Assembly: GCF_019464495.1 (NCBI RefSeq) | Contig: NZ_CP080492.1 | Span: forward strand, 1,736,001-1,800,000 | Direction of reading: 5' to 3' | Origin: Leucobacter luti | GTDB lineage: Bacteria > Actinomycetota > Actinomycetes > Actinomycetales > Microbacteriaceae | Length of the DNA: 64,000 bases | Shown: one piece after another, positions 35,590-45,212 of the stretch | Position numbering within the stretch: the first letter of the stretch is position 1 | Layout: every line of letters starts with the position of its first letter | Notes under the pieces: model-generated | Databases searched by the model: none | Seen by the model: only the letters and a program-made list of their open reading frames with translations | What the model was told of the DNA's origin: nothing | Translations under genes and position numbers: made by a program

Positions 35590-36762
35590 ATGGACCTGCA
35601 GCAGACCGACGTTGTCGTCATCGGAGCCGGCGCCGTAGGCGCCATGGCGCTGTGGCAGTTGAGTAAGCGCGAGGGCCTCAGCGTTGTCGGTATCGAGCAG
35701 TATGGCCGTGTGCACTCGCACGGCTCCTACGCTGGCGAGTCGAGAGTGTTCCGCACCGCGGTCCACGAGGGCGGCACCTATGTCCCCATGATCCAACGCT
35801 CCCGTGAGCTCTGGCGCGAACTGGAGCGCGAGTCGGGCCGCGACATCTACGCTGAGGTCGGGGCACTGAGTATCGCACCCGAGGGCTTCCCGGATCTCGT
35901 CACCGCGCAGGGCACCGTGCGTGAGTTCGATCTCGAGCATCGGATGCTGAGCACCGAGGAATTGCGCGCTGAGTTCCCTCAGCATCGCATTCAAGATGGA
36001 GACGTTGGCCTGCTCGACGCGCACGGCGGCGGCCTGCGGCCCGAGGTCGCGATCATGAGCGCACTGGATCTGGCCGAGGCCAACGGCGCCGAACTGCACT
36101 TCAACACCCCCGTCATCGACATCGAGGAGCGGGGGAACGGTGTTGTGGTGCGCACCACACAGGGGGCGTGGTTGGCGCGGACGGTCGTTGTGGCTTCCGG
36201 CTCTTGGTCGACACGGCTCTCCCCGGAGCTCAATGAACTACTCCGGCTTCAGGTCCTCGGCCTGACCTGGTTTATGCCCAAGGATCCGTCGCTGTTCGTT
36301 CCGGCCAAGTTCCCAGCGTTTCTGCGCGACGCGGGCTCCGTGCACTTCTTCGGCGCCCCCAGCTTCGATGGCTACGCGTTCAAGGCCTGCACGAACCCGG
36401 AGTGGCCGGTCTTCCGCGACGTGGCTGAGGTGCCGACGCACCATACTCGCGAGGAACTGATCCGGATCGGGCAGCGCGCGGCAGAGCTGTTCAACGGCAT
36501 CAACCCGGAGCCCGTGCGCGAGAGCGTGCACCACTGCGCATACACGCCGGATCGCCTCCCCGTCGTTGACCGCAGCGCGAGCGGCCGGATCGTGACGCTG
36601 ACGGGGCTCTCCGGCCACGGATTCAAGTTCGTGCCGAAGCTGGGCGAGTGGGCAGCACAGCTGGTCACGGGTGAGGACGCGGGCGTCGATCCCCGCTTCG
36701 CACTCCCAGCACATATGAAGCGGCTGGCCGAGACTGGACCGTACTCCGGAGGCGGGCACTAG
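35590..36762 (+). CDS. FAD-dependent amine/amino-acid oxidase (sarcosine oxidase/SolA-like)
   Basis: 390 residues of the DAO superfamily. The N-terminal FAD site is VVVIGAGAVGAMALWQLSKR, followed by GSYAGESRVFRTAVHEGG, typical of monomeric sarcosine oxidase and N-methyltryptophan oxidase. The C-terminal CAYTPDRLPVVDR and GLSGHGFKFVPKLGEW close the fold. The covalent-FAD Cys expected in that region is seen at HHCAYTPD. The start at 35590 has AGAGGAA upstream. It follows the OCD gene by 89 bp and probably produces H2O2 and an aldehyde or oxo product. Confidence 0.88.
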   Translation: MDLQQTDVVVIGAGAVGAMALWQLSKREGLSVVGIEQYGRVHSHGSYAGESRVFRTAVHEGGTYVPMIQRSRELWRELERESGRDIYAEVGALSIAPEGFPDLVTAQGTVREFDLEHRMLSTEELRAEFPQHRIQDGDVGLLDAHGGGLRPEVAIMSALDLAEANGAELHFNTPVIDIEERGNGVVVRTTQGAWLARTVVVASGSWSTRLSPELNELLRLQVLGLTWFMPKDPSLFVPAKFPAFLRDAGSVHFFGAPSFDGYAFKACTNPEWPVFRDVAEVPTHHTREELIRIGQRAAELFNGINPEPVRESVHHCAYTPDRLPVVDRSASGRIVTLTGLSGHGFKFVPKLGEWAAQLVTGEDAGVDPRFALPAHMKRLAETGPYSGGGH

Positions 36763-36884
36763 CCGGGCTCACTGGGTGCACGGGAAGCTAGAAGCTGGAA
36801 GCGACAACGCACGCGGGCCGGGCCGGCGGCTCCCACACGGAGCCACCAGCTCGGCCGGTGTGGATCACGACAACTCAGCGCGGG

Positions 36885-37667
36885 TTAGCTTCCCACCACC
36901 TTCCGCAATCCGACCGCCCGCTCAATCACGAGCACGATCACTACTGAGAGCGCAATCAGGATCACCGACAGCGCTGCGAGCCCGGGATCCGAGCGGTACT
37001 GCAGGTACCGGAACATTTCGACCGGCAGAGTGGTGTGCCCTGAGCCGGCAACGAACAGCGAGATGACGGCCTCATCAAACGAGATGATGAACGCCATCAC
37101 GCCGCCAGCAAGAATGCCGGGGGCGATAATCGGGAGGGTCACCCGCCGGAATGTCGTCACCGCGTTTGCGCCGTGCACGCGCGCCGCTTCCTCACAGCGC
37201 ATGTCACTCGTGAGCAGGCTCGACAGCGTCGTACGAATGACGTACGGCACCGTGACCCCAAAGTGCGCGATCACGATCCCGGGATATGTCCCGACGAGGC
37301 CCACCGGCTGAAACACCAGCAGGAGGCCCAGGCCGAGCACTACCCCGGGGACGAGCAACGGCGACAAGAAGAACCCGGAGATTGCGGCTTTCCCCGGAAA
37401 CTCGTAGCGCGCGATCGCGAGCGAGACCGGAACGCCGAGCGCCAGCACCACGATCGCCGTCACCACTGCCGTCACGAGACTCACCTGAGCTCCGGCCATG
37501 AGCTCAGAGTTCGCGAGAATGCTCTCGTACCACTGGAACGAAGGAGCACCGAGCTCAATCGCGAGACTTTTCGAGTCGTTGAACGAAATCAGTACCACTG
37601 CGATGATAGGCGCAAGCAGAAACAGATAGACGACTGTCACGACAATTCGGTTGAGTATTTTTGCCAT
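36885..37667 (-). CDS. Polyamine-type ABC importer permease (PotC-like)
   Basis: 260 residues with six helices and the EAA loop (EEAARVHGANAVTTFRRVTLPIIAPG). It belongs to the PotC type of spermidine/putrescine and related importers (WYESILANSELM near residue 45). It starts at ATG 37667, 7 bp after the upstream permease, and forms a four-gene transporter operon with the ATPase and binding protein. Confidence 0.9.
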   Translation of the reverse strand: MAKILNRIVVTVVYLFLLAPIIAVVLISFNDSKSLAIELGAPSFQWYESILANSELMAGAQVSLVTAVVTAIVVLALGVPVSLAIARYEFPGKAAISGFFLSPLLVPGVVLGLGLLLVFQPVGLVGTYPGIVIAHFGVTVPYVIRTTLSSLLTSDMRCEEAARVHGANAVTTFRRVTLPIIAPGILAGGVMAFIISFDEAVISLFVAGSGHTTLPVEMFRYLQYRSDPGLAALSVILIALSVVIVLVIERAVGLRKVVGS

Positions 37668-37674
37668 GGTCCGT

Positions 37675-38580
37675 TCACCCTTCGAATCGCTTGATGAGCC
37701 GCTGATACACGGCGACAATGCCGCCGAACACCACGAGCAGAATGACCGAGAGCGCCGATGCGAGCGGCCAGTTCAGCGTCTGCGTCGCCTCACTGTAGAC
37801 CTCCGTCGCGAGGACAAAGACACGCCCGCCCCCGAGCAGCTTCGGCGTCACAAACGAGCTCACTGCCAGCACGAACACCAGCAGAAAACCGGTGAACACT
37901 CCAGGAAGCGAGAGCGGAAGCGTCACCCGCAGAAACACCCGCAGCTTCGAGGCTCCGAGCGAGCCTGCCGCTTCCTCGAGGGAGCTGTTGATCCGTCCGA
38001 ACCCCGAAATCATTGCGAGGATCGCGTACGGCATCAGAATCTCCACGAGAGCGATCGAGCTGCCGAGGAAGTTATTGCTCAATCGCAGCGGGGAGCTGAT
38101 GAGTCCAAAGCTGAGCAGTGACTCGTTGATGACACCCTTGTCTCCGAGCAATGCCATCCACCCGAAGGTGCGGGCCACCGCCGAAGTCAAGAGCGGCGCA
38201 ATGGCGAGCGCCATCAGCACTCCTTTCCACCGCGAGGTCGTCTTGGTCAGGAATAGGGCGATCGGATAGGACAGCACCACGGCCGAGAGTCCGCACACCA
38301 GGCCTAACAGGAGGGTGTTCCCGACCACTTTCCAGTAGAAGGGATCAGAAAGCGCAAAGCCATACGAATCGAATGTCAGCGACTCAATGAGCTGGCCCCC
38401 CGAACCGTTCTCGTTGAGCGACATCCGAATCATGACGAACAGCGGCAGCAAGAAGCTCACGAACAGCCCGATGATTCCGGGAAGCACGAGGCCGTAGGCC
38501 GAGAACCGGCCTCGGTTCCGTGCCCGGTCCGATTTCAACCCGATGCTGATGAACTCAGTATTGGTGTGCGATACCGTCAT
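37675..38580 (-). CDS. Polyamine-type ABC importer permease (PotB-like)
   Basis: 301 residues with an N-terminal amphipathic stretch and six helices. The EAA loop is EEAAGSLGASKLRVFLRVTL, and AVARTFGWMALLGDKGVIN is typical of PotB-type permeases. The start at 38580 lies 10 bp after the ATPase stop. It would form the channel heterodimer with the PotC-like subunit. Confidence 0.9.
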   Translation of the reverse strand: MTVSHTNTEFISIGLKSDRARNRGRFSAYGLVLPGIIGLFVSFLLPLFVMIRMSLNENGSGGQLIESLTFDSYGFALSDPFYWKVVGNTLLLGLVCGLSAVVLSYPIALFLTKTTSRWKGVLMALAIAPLLTSAVARTFGWMALLGDKGVINESLLSFGLISSPLRLSNNFLGSSIALVEILMPYAILAMISGFGRINSSLEEAAGSLGASKLRVFLRVTLPLSLPGVFTGFLLVFVLAVSSFVTPKLLGGGRVFVLATEVYSEATQTLNWPLASALSVILLVVFGGIVAVYQRLIKRFEG

Positions 38581-38590
38581 CGGTCTCACC

Positions 38591-39697
38591 TCACTCTTCC
38601 GGCACGAGGTGAGCGTCACCGGGCTCGAACGACACGTACACCTCGTCACCGATTCGGAGCTCGTCCGAGATCGAACTGAGCTTGTCTGCCCGCATCACCT
38701 GCCCGCTGTCGAGATGGAGGTCATAACTGCGCACGTTGCCTGTGTAGCTGGATGCGACGACTCTGCCGCGCGCCGTCGGGAGAGACCCCGCTCCGACATC
38801 TGTTGGCGCCAGATCAACCCGGTGCGGTCGCACCACGAGAGATGCACCCGATGTGACCCCCGGCGCACCAGCGACGGAGAAGCTTCCGAACTGCTCGGTC
38901 ACCACCTTGTAGCGACCAGCGCCCTCCGGGGAGACGGAGGCAACGCTGAGAAAGTTTGCCTTCCCGACGAAGTTCGCTACGAATCTCGTCGCGGGGCTCT
39001 CGTAGATGGCAGTTGGGCGATCGTACTGCTCAATCACCCCGTTGTTGAGAATCGCAATCCGGTCGGCCATATCGAGTGCTTCGTCCTGATCATGGGTGAC
39101 GAACAACGTGGTGGTGCCCGATTGCTGCTGGATACTGCGAATCTCCCGCCGCATCGCGTCGCGCAGCTTCGCGTCGAGGTTCGAGAGCGGTTCGTCGAGT
39201 AAGAGCAGCGTGGGGTGGATCACGAGCGCGCGCGCGAGTGCGACCCGCTGCTGCTGCCCACCTGAGAGCTCCGCCGGTTTGCGTGCTGCAAGGTGTCCCA
39301 GTTGTACGGTTTCAAGCGCTTCGCGGGTGCGCGGCCCCACCTGGGCCTTCGGTACCCGATGCATCTGCAGCCCGAAGGCGACGTTCTCCTCCACCGTGAG
39401 GTGTGGGAACAGAGCGTACGACTGAAACACCATGCCCATGCCGCGCTTATGAACGGGCGTCGAAACGACGTCGCGCCCGTTCACGACGATCTGGCCCGAC
39501 GTCGGTTCGAGGAGGCCGGCGACCATGCGCAGCGTCGTCGTTTTCCCGCACCCCGAGGGCCCGAGCAGGGCGACAAGGTCTCCCTGCTCGACGTCGAGGT
39601 TGACGTCGTTTACAGCAGGGGCAGTGGTCTTTGGATAGGTCTTCCGCAGATTTCGAATCGACAGGTACTCGGAGTTGACCGATGCCGCCACGATCAT
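38591..39697 (-). CDS. Polyamine-type ABC importer ATPase (PotA-like)
   Basis: Walker A is GPSGCGKTTT, Q-loop FQSYALFPHLT, signature LSGGQQQRVALARAL, Walker B LLLLDEPLSNLD, and the H-loop FVTHDQDEAL. The C-terminal TOBE region (LVVRPHRVDLAP) is typical of PotA and other Fe/polyamine/sulfate importers. The ATG at 39697 overlaps the binding-protein stop (ATGA). A GTG at 39721 is also in frame, but coupling favours the ATG. Confidence 0.92.
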   Translation of the reverse strand: MIVAASVNSEYLSIRNLRKTYPKTTAPAVNDVNLDVEQGDLVALLGPSGCGKTTTLRMVAGLLEPTSGQIVVNGRDVVSTPVHKRGMGMVFQSYALFPHLTVEENVAFGLQMHRVPKAQVGPRTREALETVQLGHLAARKPAELSGGQQQRVALARALVIHPTLLLLDEPLSNLDAKLRDAMRREIRSIQQQSGTTTLFVTHDQDEALDMADRIAILNNGVIEQYDRPTAIYESPATRFVANFVGKANFLSVASVSPEGAGRYKVVTEQFGSFSVAGAPGVTSGASLVVRPHRVDLAPTDVGAGSLPTARGRVVASSYTGNVRSYDLHLDSGQVMRADKLSSISDELRIGDEVYVSFEPGDAHLVPEE

Positions 39698-40761
39698 CCC
39701 CCGATCACGCTGCGTCGCCACTGCTCAGTCCACGCATCGCGTTCGTCGGCGAGCCAGATCCAATCAATGTCGACGATGTTGGGATCAGCAGAATCAGCCA
39801 CTCGGTCCGACACGTCTGCTGGGAGCTCGACTCCGGAGACCACTGGAGCGTAGAAGAGCGCCTCAGCAAAGGACTGCTGAGCTTCTGAGGAGAGCGCGTA
39901 GTCCATGAACTTCTTGGCCGCCTCGGCGTTCTCTGTGCCCTCGACGAGGTTGATCGTGTTGATCTGGAATCCGATGCCGTCGTCCGGCTGCACCACGCTC
40001 ATCGCTCCGTCGGAGTCCTCTGCGAAGTACTGCGCACGCGCGTTCCAGCCGACCCCGTACTGTGAGGTGCCAGAGATCACGGGCTGGTAGACATCGGGCA
40101 CCGGCTCCCAGGTGTTGACAAGCGGTGCGAGCTCAGCCAGTTTCTCCACTGCCGGTTCAATCCCATCGCGGTAGTCAACACCCAGGTTGTTGGCGGTGAG
40201 GATCGTGAGCGTGTGTCCCTGGATGTCCGGTGGCGCGGGGATCGACACGGAGTTCTCTGGGGCGTCCCAGAGGTCAGCGATGCCTTTCGGTGGAGTTTTC
40301 ACCTCAGCGGTGTTGTACAGCACGACGAGGTTGTCAAACGTGACGGCGGGCCCATATCCATCTGCGCTCTGACCGAGTTCCACGACATTCGCCAGGTTCG
40401 GCACATCGGACGCGGAGACTTTGGAGAAGAGCCCCTCCTGGTTGCCCGTGTGCGCCACCGAAGCATCGAGAATCGCGACATCGACCGTGGGGGCTGACGA
40501 TTCACTCCGCAGCTTTCCCAGCATTTCGGCACTGTTCTGTGAGGGCACGAAGTTCACGACGATGTCGTCTTGAGCGGCGTTGAACTTGTCGATCACCGCC
40601 GCCGTGTACTGGTCTTCGAAAAGCGCGGCGTAGCCCAAGACATTGAGTTCTACTGCGTCCGGGTTCGCGTTCTCTGAGCTTGCGGCGCCGCCGCTACAGG
40701 CGGAGAGCGCAAGGGCCGAAACGATGACGGCAGACATGCCGAGTCGAGTCTGTAGTGACAT
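39694..40761 (-). CDS. Extracellular solute-binding lipoprotein of a polyamine-type ABC importer
   Basis: 355 residues, lipobox ALSACS. The periplasmic-binding-protein fold is seen in LNVLGYAALFEDQYTAAVID, YGPAVTFDNLVVLYNTAEV and GIGFQINTINLVEGTENAEAAKKFMDYALS. This is the PotD-like class (family 1 or related). The start is the ATG at 40761 with AAAGGAG upstream. The 356-bp divergent gap to 41118 holds the transporter promoter. The likely substrate is a polyamine or other amine, judged only from the neighbours. Confidence 0.9.
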   Translation of the reverse strand: MSLQTRLGMSAVIVSALALSACSGGAASSENANPDAVELNVLGYAALFEDQYTAAVIDKFNAAQDDIVVNFVPSQNSAEMLGKLRSESSAPTVDVAILDASVAHTGNQEGLFSKVSASDVPNLANVVELGQSADGYGPAVTFDNLVVLYNTAEVKTPPKGIADLWDAPENSVSIPAPPDIQGHTLTILTANNLGVDYRDGIEPAVEKLAELAPLVNTWEPVPDVYQPVISGTSQYGVGWNARAQYFAEDSDGAMSVVQPDDGIGFQINTINLVEGTENAEAAKKFMDYALSSEAQQSFAEALFYAPVVSGVELPADVSDRVADSADPNIVDIDWIWLADERDAWTEQWRRSVIGG

Positions 40762-41006
40762 GGTTCTTCTCCTTTGAAGTGAGGGCGGTTTCCCTGCCTC
40801 AGCGACCCATGTCAACAAGCCTGGTCTCGAGCGACGATACGCGGCAGCTTCAGATAGCGCAAGCCCTGATTTCTCAGCCCTCCGCGTGGAGCTACAACCA
40901 ACCTCGCACCGCCAGAGTCAGAACTTTATGCCACTTGATCTGGGCTTCTTGGCCAAGATTCGAGCTGGGGGTTCCGCTCCGACCCCTCCCCTGCTACTGT
41001 GCATGG

Positions 41007-41030
41007 CACGTGTATACAACACGTACACAA
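41007..41030 (+). promoter_or_regulatory. Possible regulator site upstream of the RraA-like gene
   Basis: In the 356-bp gene-free gap 40762-41117, CACGTGTATACAA is followed directly by CACGTACACAA. This near-direct repeat contains GTGTA/TACAC inverted arms, and GTATAC-like half sites suit GntR proteins. Apart from this and the two divergent promoters I see nothing else in the gap. Confidence 0.35.
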
Positions 41031-41117
41031 TCCGTGCGACAGGCCTGGTCTCCTCCCGCACAACCACACAACGAGGTGTGTGCGCTCTCGCGCAACACCG
41101 CCGGAAAGGCACGCTTC

Positions 41118-41780
41118 ATGTTTGAATTCCGCCCCATGCCCCCACAGATCCGTGAAGAGCGACGGCACGCGCTCCTCACGGTCCAAACCTCCACGCTCGG
41201 TCACCTCCGGGACTTTGGATTCATCCGTGGCCTCACTCCCAACCGACGTCCGATTCAGTTCGCCGGTACGGCAGTCACCGTACGCCTCCCCCACATGGAT
41301 TCAACGGCGCTCCACGTGGCAGCCGACCATCTTCGCCCAGGCGACGTCCTCGTCGTTGAACAGTCGGGTGATGAGCGTTCGAGCTTCGGTGGCATGGTCG
41401 CATTCACGGCACAAACGCGTGGCGCTGAGGGCGTCATTTTGGCCGGCGCCATGAACGACTTCGACGAAGTCTTGGAACTCGGGCTTCCGGTGTACTCGCG
41501 CGGCGTCTCGGCTCGTACCACTCGCATCCTCGGAGTTGAAGGGGCCATCAATGTGCCCATCACCGTCGGCGGCGTCGTCGTCACGCCCGGTGACGCGATC
41601 TTTGCCGATTCCGATGGCATCGCAGTGCTCACGGAGGCCGAGATCGATGACATCGTGGCCGATCTCCAGTCCAAGGAGAGCGCCGAGCCGGACAAGAAGA
41701 TTGAAATCACCGCGGGGCGCATGCTGTCCGAGTGGAGCGGGGCAGCCAAGTTCTTCGAGCCAAGCGAGGTCGCATCATGA
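41118..41780 (+). CDS. RraA-like family protein
   Basis: 220 residues of the RraA/HMG-aldolase-like family. It shows TLGHLRDFGFIRGLTPNRRP, GDVLVVEQSGDERSSFGGMVA and GVILAGAMNDFDEVLELGLPVYSRG. The conserved GGxxA/G-D pattern at the subunit interface is present (GDAIFADSDGIAVL). Family members act as oxo-acid aldolases or decarboxylases in catabolic clusters, or as RNase E inhibitors. The former fits here because an amidase follows directly (ATGA overlap). The start at 41118 has GGAAAGG upstream. Confidence 0.85.
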   Translation: MFEFRPMPPQIREERRHALLTVQTSTLGHLRDFGFIRGLTPNRRPIQFAGTAVTVRLPHMDSTALHVAADHLRPGDVLVVEQSGDERSSFGGMVAFTAQTRGAEGVILAGAMNDFDEVLELGLPVYSRGVSARTTRILGVEGAINVPITVGGVVVTPGDAIFADSDGIAVLTEAEIDDIVADLQSKESAEPDKKIEITAGRMLSEWSGAAKFFEPSEVAS

Positions 41781-42577
41781 ATGAGTTTCGTCTCGCCGTC
41801 GCGCAGTTCGCGGCCACAACGGATATCGCGCAGAACCGGCACATCGCGGTGTCGCTGGTGGCAGCAGCGGGGGCGCAGGCCGATCTTGTTGTACTCCCTG
41901 AGAACGCCATGTACTCCGACCCAGCGCGGAGCAGCACGGGCGGACACTCCGAGCCGCTCACTGGCGAGTTCGTCACCGCGCTCAGCGAGGCCGCAGCGCG
42001 CGCGAACACGCACGTCGTCGCCGGCTTTACGGAAACGAGCGACAGCACCCGCCCGTTCAACACCCTGGTGCATCTCAACAATGCGGGGGAACTGGCGGGC
42101 ACCTATCGCAAGATCCACCTGTACGACGCCTTCGGCTACCGGGAATCTGACACCGTGCAGGCAGCTCCGGCCGAGTCTCCGCTCACATTCGAGATCAATG
42201 GCGTGACCGTTGGCGCAGCGACGTGCTACGACCTTCGCTTCCCCGAGATGGCGCGCTGGCTCATCGACCATGCTGCCGATGTCTTGCTCTACCCCGCAGC
42301 GTGGGCCGTCGGGCCGATGAAGGAACTGCACTGGGAGACACTGCTGCGGGCGCGGGCGATCGAGAACACGGCGTACGTCGCGGCTTCTGGCCAGACCGGA
42401 CCGCACTGCACTGGGCAGAGCCAGATCATCGATCCACTGGGAGTGACGCTCGCCTCAGCAGGCGAAGCACAGGAGTCGTTCGCCATCGCCGTGGTGCGAG
42501 CCGCACGAGTCGAACAGGTGCGAGCAACGAACCCGTGCTTGGACAATCGGCAGTTCGCGGTCGCGCCGCAGCACTGA
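41777..42577 (+). CDS. Nitrilase-superfamily amidase
   Basis: 266 residues with the Glu-Lys-Cys triad: Glu near 42 (LPENAMY), Lys near 112 (YRKIHLYDAF) and Cys near 150 (ATCYDLRFPE). It resembles omega-amidase/carbon-nitrogen hydrolases that cleave amides of dicarboxylic or oxo acids. It overlaps the RraA-like stop by 4 bp, so the products act together. An oxo-acid amide from amine oxidation is a plausible substrate (inference). Confidence 0.9.
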   Translation: MNEFRLAVAQFAATTDIAQNRHIAVSLVAAAGAQADLVVLPENAMYSDPARSSTGGHSEPLTGEFVTALSEAAARANTHVVAGFTETSDSTRPFNTLVHLNNAGELAGTYRKIHLYDAFGYRESDTVQAAPAESPLTFEINGVTVGAATCYDLRFPEMARWLIDHAADVLLYPAAWAVGPMKELHWETLLRARAIENTAYVAASGQTGPHCTGQSQIIDPLGVTLASAGEAQESFAIAVVRAARVEQVRATNPCLDNRQFAVAPQH

Positions 42578-42592
42578 GCATAGACTCTACGC

Positions 42593-43318
42593 ATGCAGTT
42601 CATCCCGGATGTGGCGCACGCCAGGTTCGGCGGCTGGTCCACCAAGGCCCCGCTGCCGCCAGGCGTGCGCCCGCCCGAGGTGAAAGCGGCGGACTACGCT
42701 TACTCCTATCTCAAAGAGTTGATCGTCACCCTTGAGCTGGCGCCGCAGTCCATTATCACCGAGAACGAGATCGCCGCCGCAACCGGCGTCTCTCGCACAC
42801 CAGTGCGAGAGGCGTTCTCGCGGCTCCAATCCGAGCAGCTCCTCCGCCTGATCCCGCATCGCGGCGCCGTCGTGTCAGAGATCACCCTGCGCTCGATCCA
42901 CGAGCAGGCGCAAACTCGCGTGGTACTTGAGAGTTACGGCGTTGAGTGGGTGTGCGAGCATGAAGTACCAATCGCGGAGCGACTCTTCGCCCTCGTGGAG
43001 AGCCAGCGCTCAATCTATGAGGACGATCCCGATCGCATTGTCGATATGGTCCTCACCGATAAAGAGTTTCACTGGACACTCGTCCGAGCCACTGGCAACA
43101 CGGAGTTCGCACAGCTCTACAACTCCATCCACGATCGCCAGGTGCGCATCGGTATCGCGATGTTCCAGGCGGTGGAGTCGCGGCGATGCTCAGCAATTCA
43201 CCAGCACGAGGAGATCGCACAGGCCATTGCCGAGTTCGATGTGGAGACGGCGAAGTCACTGCTGAAATCGCACCTCGTCGACAGCCTGAGCGAAGTATCG
43301 GGCATCTTCACCAACTAG
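42593..43318 (+). CDS. FCD-type GntR regulator of the catabolic cluster
   Basis: 241 residues. The helix-turn-helix includes LKELIVTLELAPQSIITENE and GVSRTPVREAFSRLQSEQLL. The FCD domain has the metal ligands in DKEFHWTLV and the later IHQHEEIAQAI. It lies 15 bp after the amidase, so it is part of the operon. It probably senses a small acid from the pathway and binds the palindromes before 34370 and/or 41118. Confidence 0.88.
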   Translation: MQFIPDVAHARFGGWSTKAPLPPGVRPPEVKAADYAYSYLKELIVTLELAPQSIITENEIAAATGVSRTPVREAFSRLQSEQLLRLIPHRGAVVSEITLRSIHEQAQTRVVLESYGVEWVCEHEVPIAERLFALVESQRSIYEDDPDRIVDMVLTDKEFHWTLVRATGNTEFAQLYNSIHDRQVRIGIAMFQAVESRRCSAIHQHEEIAQAIAEFDVETAKSLLKSHLVDSLSEVSGIFTN

Positions 43319-43424
43319 ACCCTCCGCGCGGCTCTCGCGTCCCGCTTCCGATGCCCATTCCTCTCCCCATTAGTTCTACTTGTTGTAGGGTTAATTTGAA
43401 CGGGTATGCGAGAGAGGATCACAT

Positions 43425-44375
43425 ATGGGCCACGCCGTACGCATCGACGGACTCACGAAGTCCTTCGGCCAGGTGCGCGCCGTCAACTCCCTCAGCTTTA
43501 CGGCTGAACCGGGGCGCGTCACCGGGTTCCTCGGGCCGAACGGCTCGGGGAAGACCACCACGCTCGCGATGACCCTCGGGCTCGTGCGGCCCGACAGCGG
43601 CACCGCCACGATCGGTGGCGTCGCCTACCGTGATCTCGAACGCCCCGGGCTCACCGTTGGCGCATCGCTCTCAGCTGACTTTCACGCCGCACACACCGGG
43701 CGCGCGCACCTCGACATCGCCAGGCGTGCGATCGGCGTTCCAGCTCCCCGCGTCGACGAAGTACTCGAGCTCGTGGGCATGAGCGATGCCGCGGATCGCA
43801 AGACCGGTGGGTACTCACTCGGCATGCGACAGCGACTCGCGCTCGGAGCCGCCCTCCTCGGCGATCCAGAGGTCATCCTGCTCGACGAGCCGATCAACGG
43901 CCTCGATCCCGAGGGGATCCGGTGGATCCGCGTGCTCCTGCGTCACCTCGCGAGCAGCGGCAAGACCGTCCTCCTGTCGTCTCATCTGCTCAGCGAGGTG
44001 CAGCAGACCGTCGATGATGTAGTCGTGATTCGCCGCGGTGAGATCGCGTTCACTGGCACACTCGCAGAGTTGCAGCGTGGAAACGGCGAGCGCACCGTGC
44101 TCGTCGCCGCCGCAGATCAGACCGGCCTCGGCCACGCGCTGGTGGCCGCTGGCGCCCAGGTACACGGTGTCCGCGGAGATACGATGCGGGTCACCGGCAT
44201 TGAGCCGGATACGGTCGGTGTCATCGCCCTTGCTGCGGCGATCCCGCTGATCCACCTCAGCATCGAAGAGGGCGGGCTCGAGCAGAGCTTCCTCGACTTG
44301 ATCGACGGAGTCGACTCCCACCATGGCGGCTCCGCCGTCGACCAGCCGACCCTGAGCGAAGGAGCCCACTCATGA
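43425..44375 (+). CDS. ABC-2 type transporter ATPase
   Basis: 316 residues. Walker A is GPNGSGKTTT, signature YSLGMRQRLALGAALLG, Walker B VILLDEPINGLDPEG and H-loop LLSSHLL. This is the drug/antibiotic-type ABC-2 ATPase. The ATG at 43425 follows GAGAGG eight bases upstream, with an AT-rich promoter-like stretch around 43370-43410. It overlaps the permease start (ATGA). The exported substrate is unknown. Confidence 0.92.
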   Translation: MGHAVRIDGLTKSFGQVRAVNSLSFTAEPGRVTGFLGPNGSGKTTTLAMTLGLVRPDSGTATIGGVAYRDLERPGLTVGASLSADFHAAHTGRAHLDIARRAIGVPAPRVDEVLELVGMSDAADRKTGGYSLGMRQRLALGAALLGDPEVILLDEPINGLDPEGIRWIRVLLRHLASSGKTVLLSSHLLSEVQQTVDDVVVIRRGEIAFTGTLAELQRGNGERTVLVAAADQTGLGHALVAAGAQVHGVRGDTMRVTGIEPDTVGVIALAAAIPLIHLSIEEGGLEQSFLDLIDGVDSHHGGSAVDQPTLSEGAHS

Positions 44376-45199
44376 ACCGGCTCGCCCGCAGTATTTCTGC
44401 CGAGTGGCGCAAGGTCCGGGCGACAAAGCTCTGGTGGGTACTCGCCATCGTGCTCGCCGGGTACTCCGCCATGATGGCTGCGGTGTTCGCGTTTATGTTT
44501 GGCTCCATGGCCTCCGAAATGGGCGGCATTGCCGTCCCGAGCCAGGACGCGGCAAACCTCGCATACTCCTCGGTGTCGACATTTGGGTACGTGATCCCGC
44601 TGCTCTTCGGAGCACTCATGGCGACAGGTGAGATCCGCCATCGCACGCTGGGGCTGGCGTTTACGTACGAGCCGAAGCGAGGAATCGTGCTACTCGGCAA
44701 GGTCATCGTGCTGCTCGGGATCGGAATCGTGCTCGGCCTGATCGGTGTGATCGGCGCTGTCGCCGCCGCTGCCTCAGTATTCGGGGCCTCCGGTGGCGAT
44801 CCCATGCTCGGATCAACCGTCACTCTCGCGTTGCTCGCGCGAATCATCGGCGCGATCGCGATTTGGGCGGTGATCGGTTTCGGCGTCGGCGTGCTGCTGC
44901 GCAATCAAGCGTTCGCCATCGTCCTCACACTCGTGTTCACGCAGTTCATCGAACCGGTGCTGCGAATGGCAGCCAGCTTCTGGGACTGGAGCGCGCAACT
45001 CGCGAAATTTCTCCCGGGAGCCGCGAGCGACTCATTCGTCGGAGCGAGCGTCATGAACAGCATGTCCACCGTGGATCCGACAATGCCAGCTTCAGCGCAG
45101 CCCCTCGGTATCTGGGGCGGACTTGCAGTGCTCGCGGCATACGCCATTGTCGCTGTGGCGATCGGCTGGGCGACCCGCTGGCGGCGTGACGTGCGCTAG
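44372..45199 (+). CDS. ABC-2 type permease
   Basis: 275 residues with six hydrophobic helices. The N-terminal RLARSISAEWRKVRATKLWW and the RHRTLGLAFTYEPKRG loop are typical of ABC-2 permeases of the ABC-exporter type. Its start overlaps the ATPase stop by 4 bp. Confidence 0.9.
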   Translation: MNRLARSISAEWRKVRATKLWWVLAIVLAGYSAMMAAVFAFMFGSMASEMGGIAVPSQDAANLAYSSVSTFGYVIPLLFGALMATGEIRHRTLGLAFTYEPKRGIVLLGKVIVLLGIGIVLGLIGVIGAVAAAASVFGASGGDPMLGSTVTLALLARIIGAIAIWAVIGFGVGVLLRNQAFAIVLTLVFTQFIEPVLRMAASFWDWSAQLAKFLPGAASDSFVGASVMNSMSTVDPTMPASAQPLGIWGGLAVLAAYAIVAVAIGWATRWRRDVR

Positions 45200-45212
45200 C
45201 CGGGCCCGCGGC

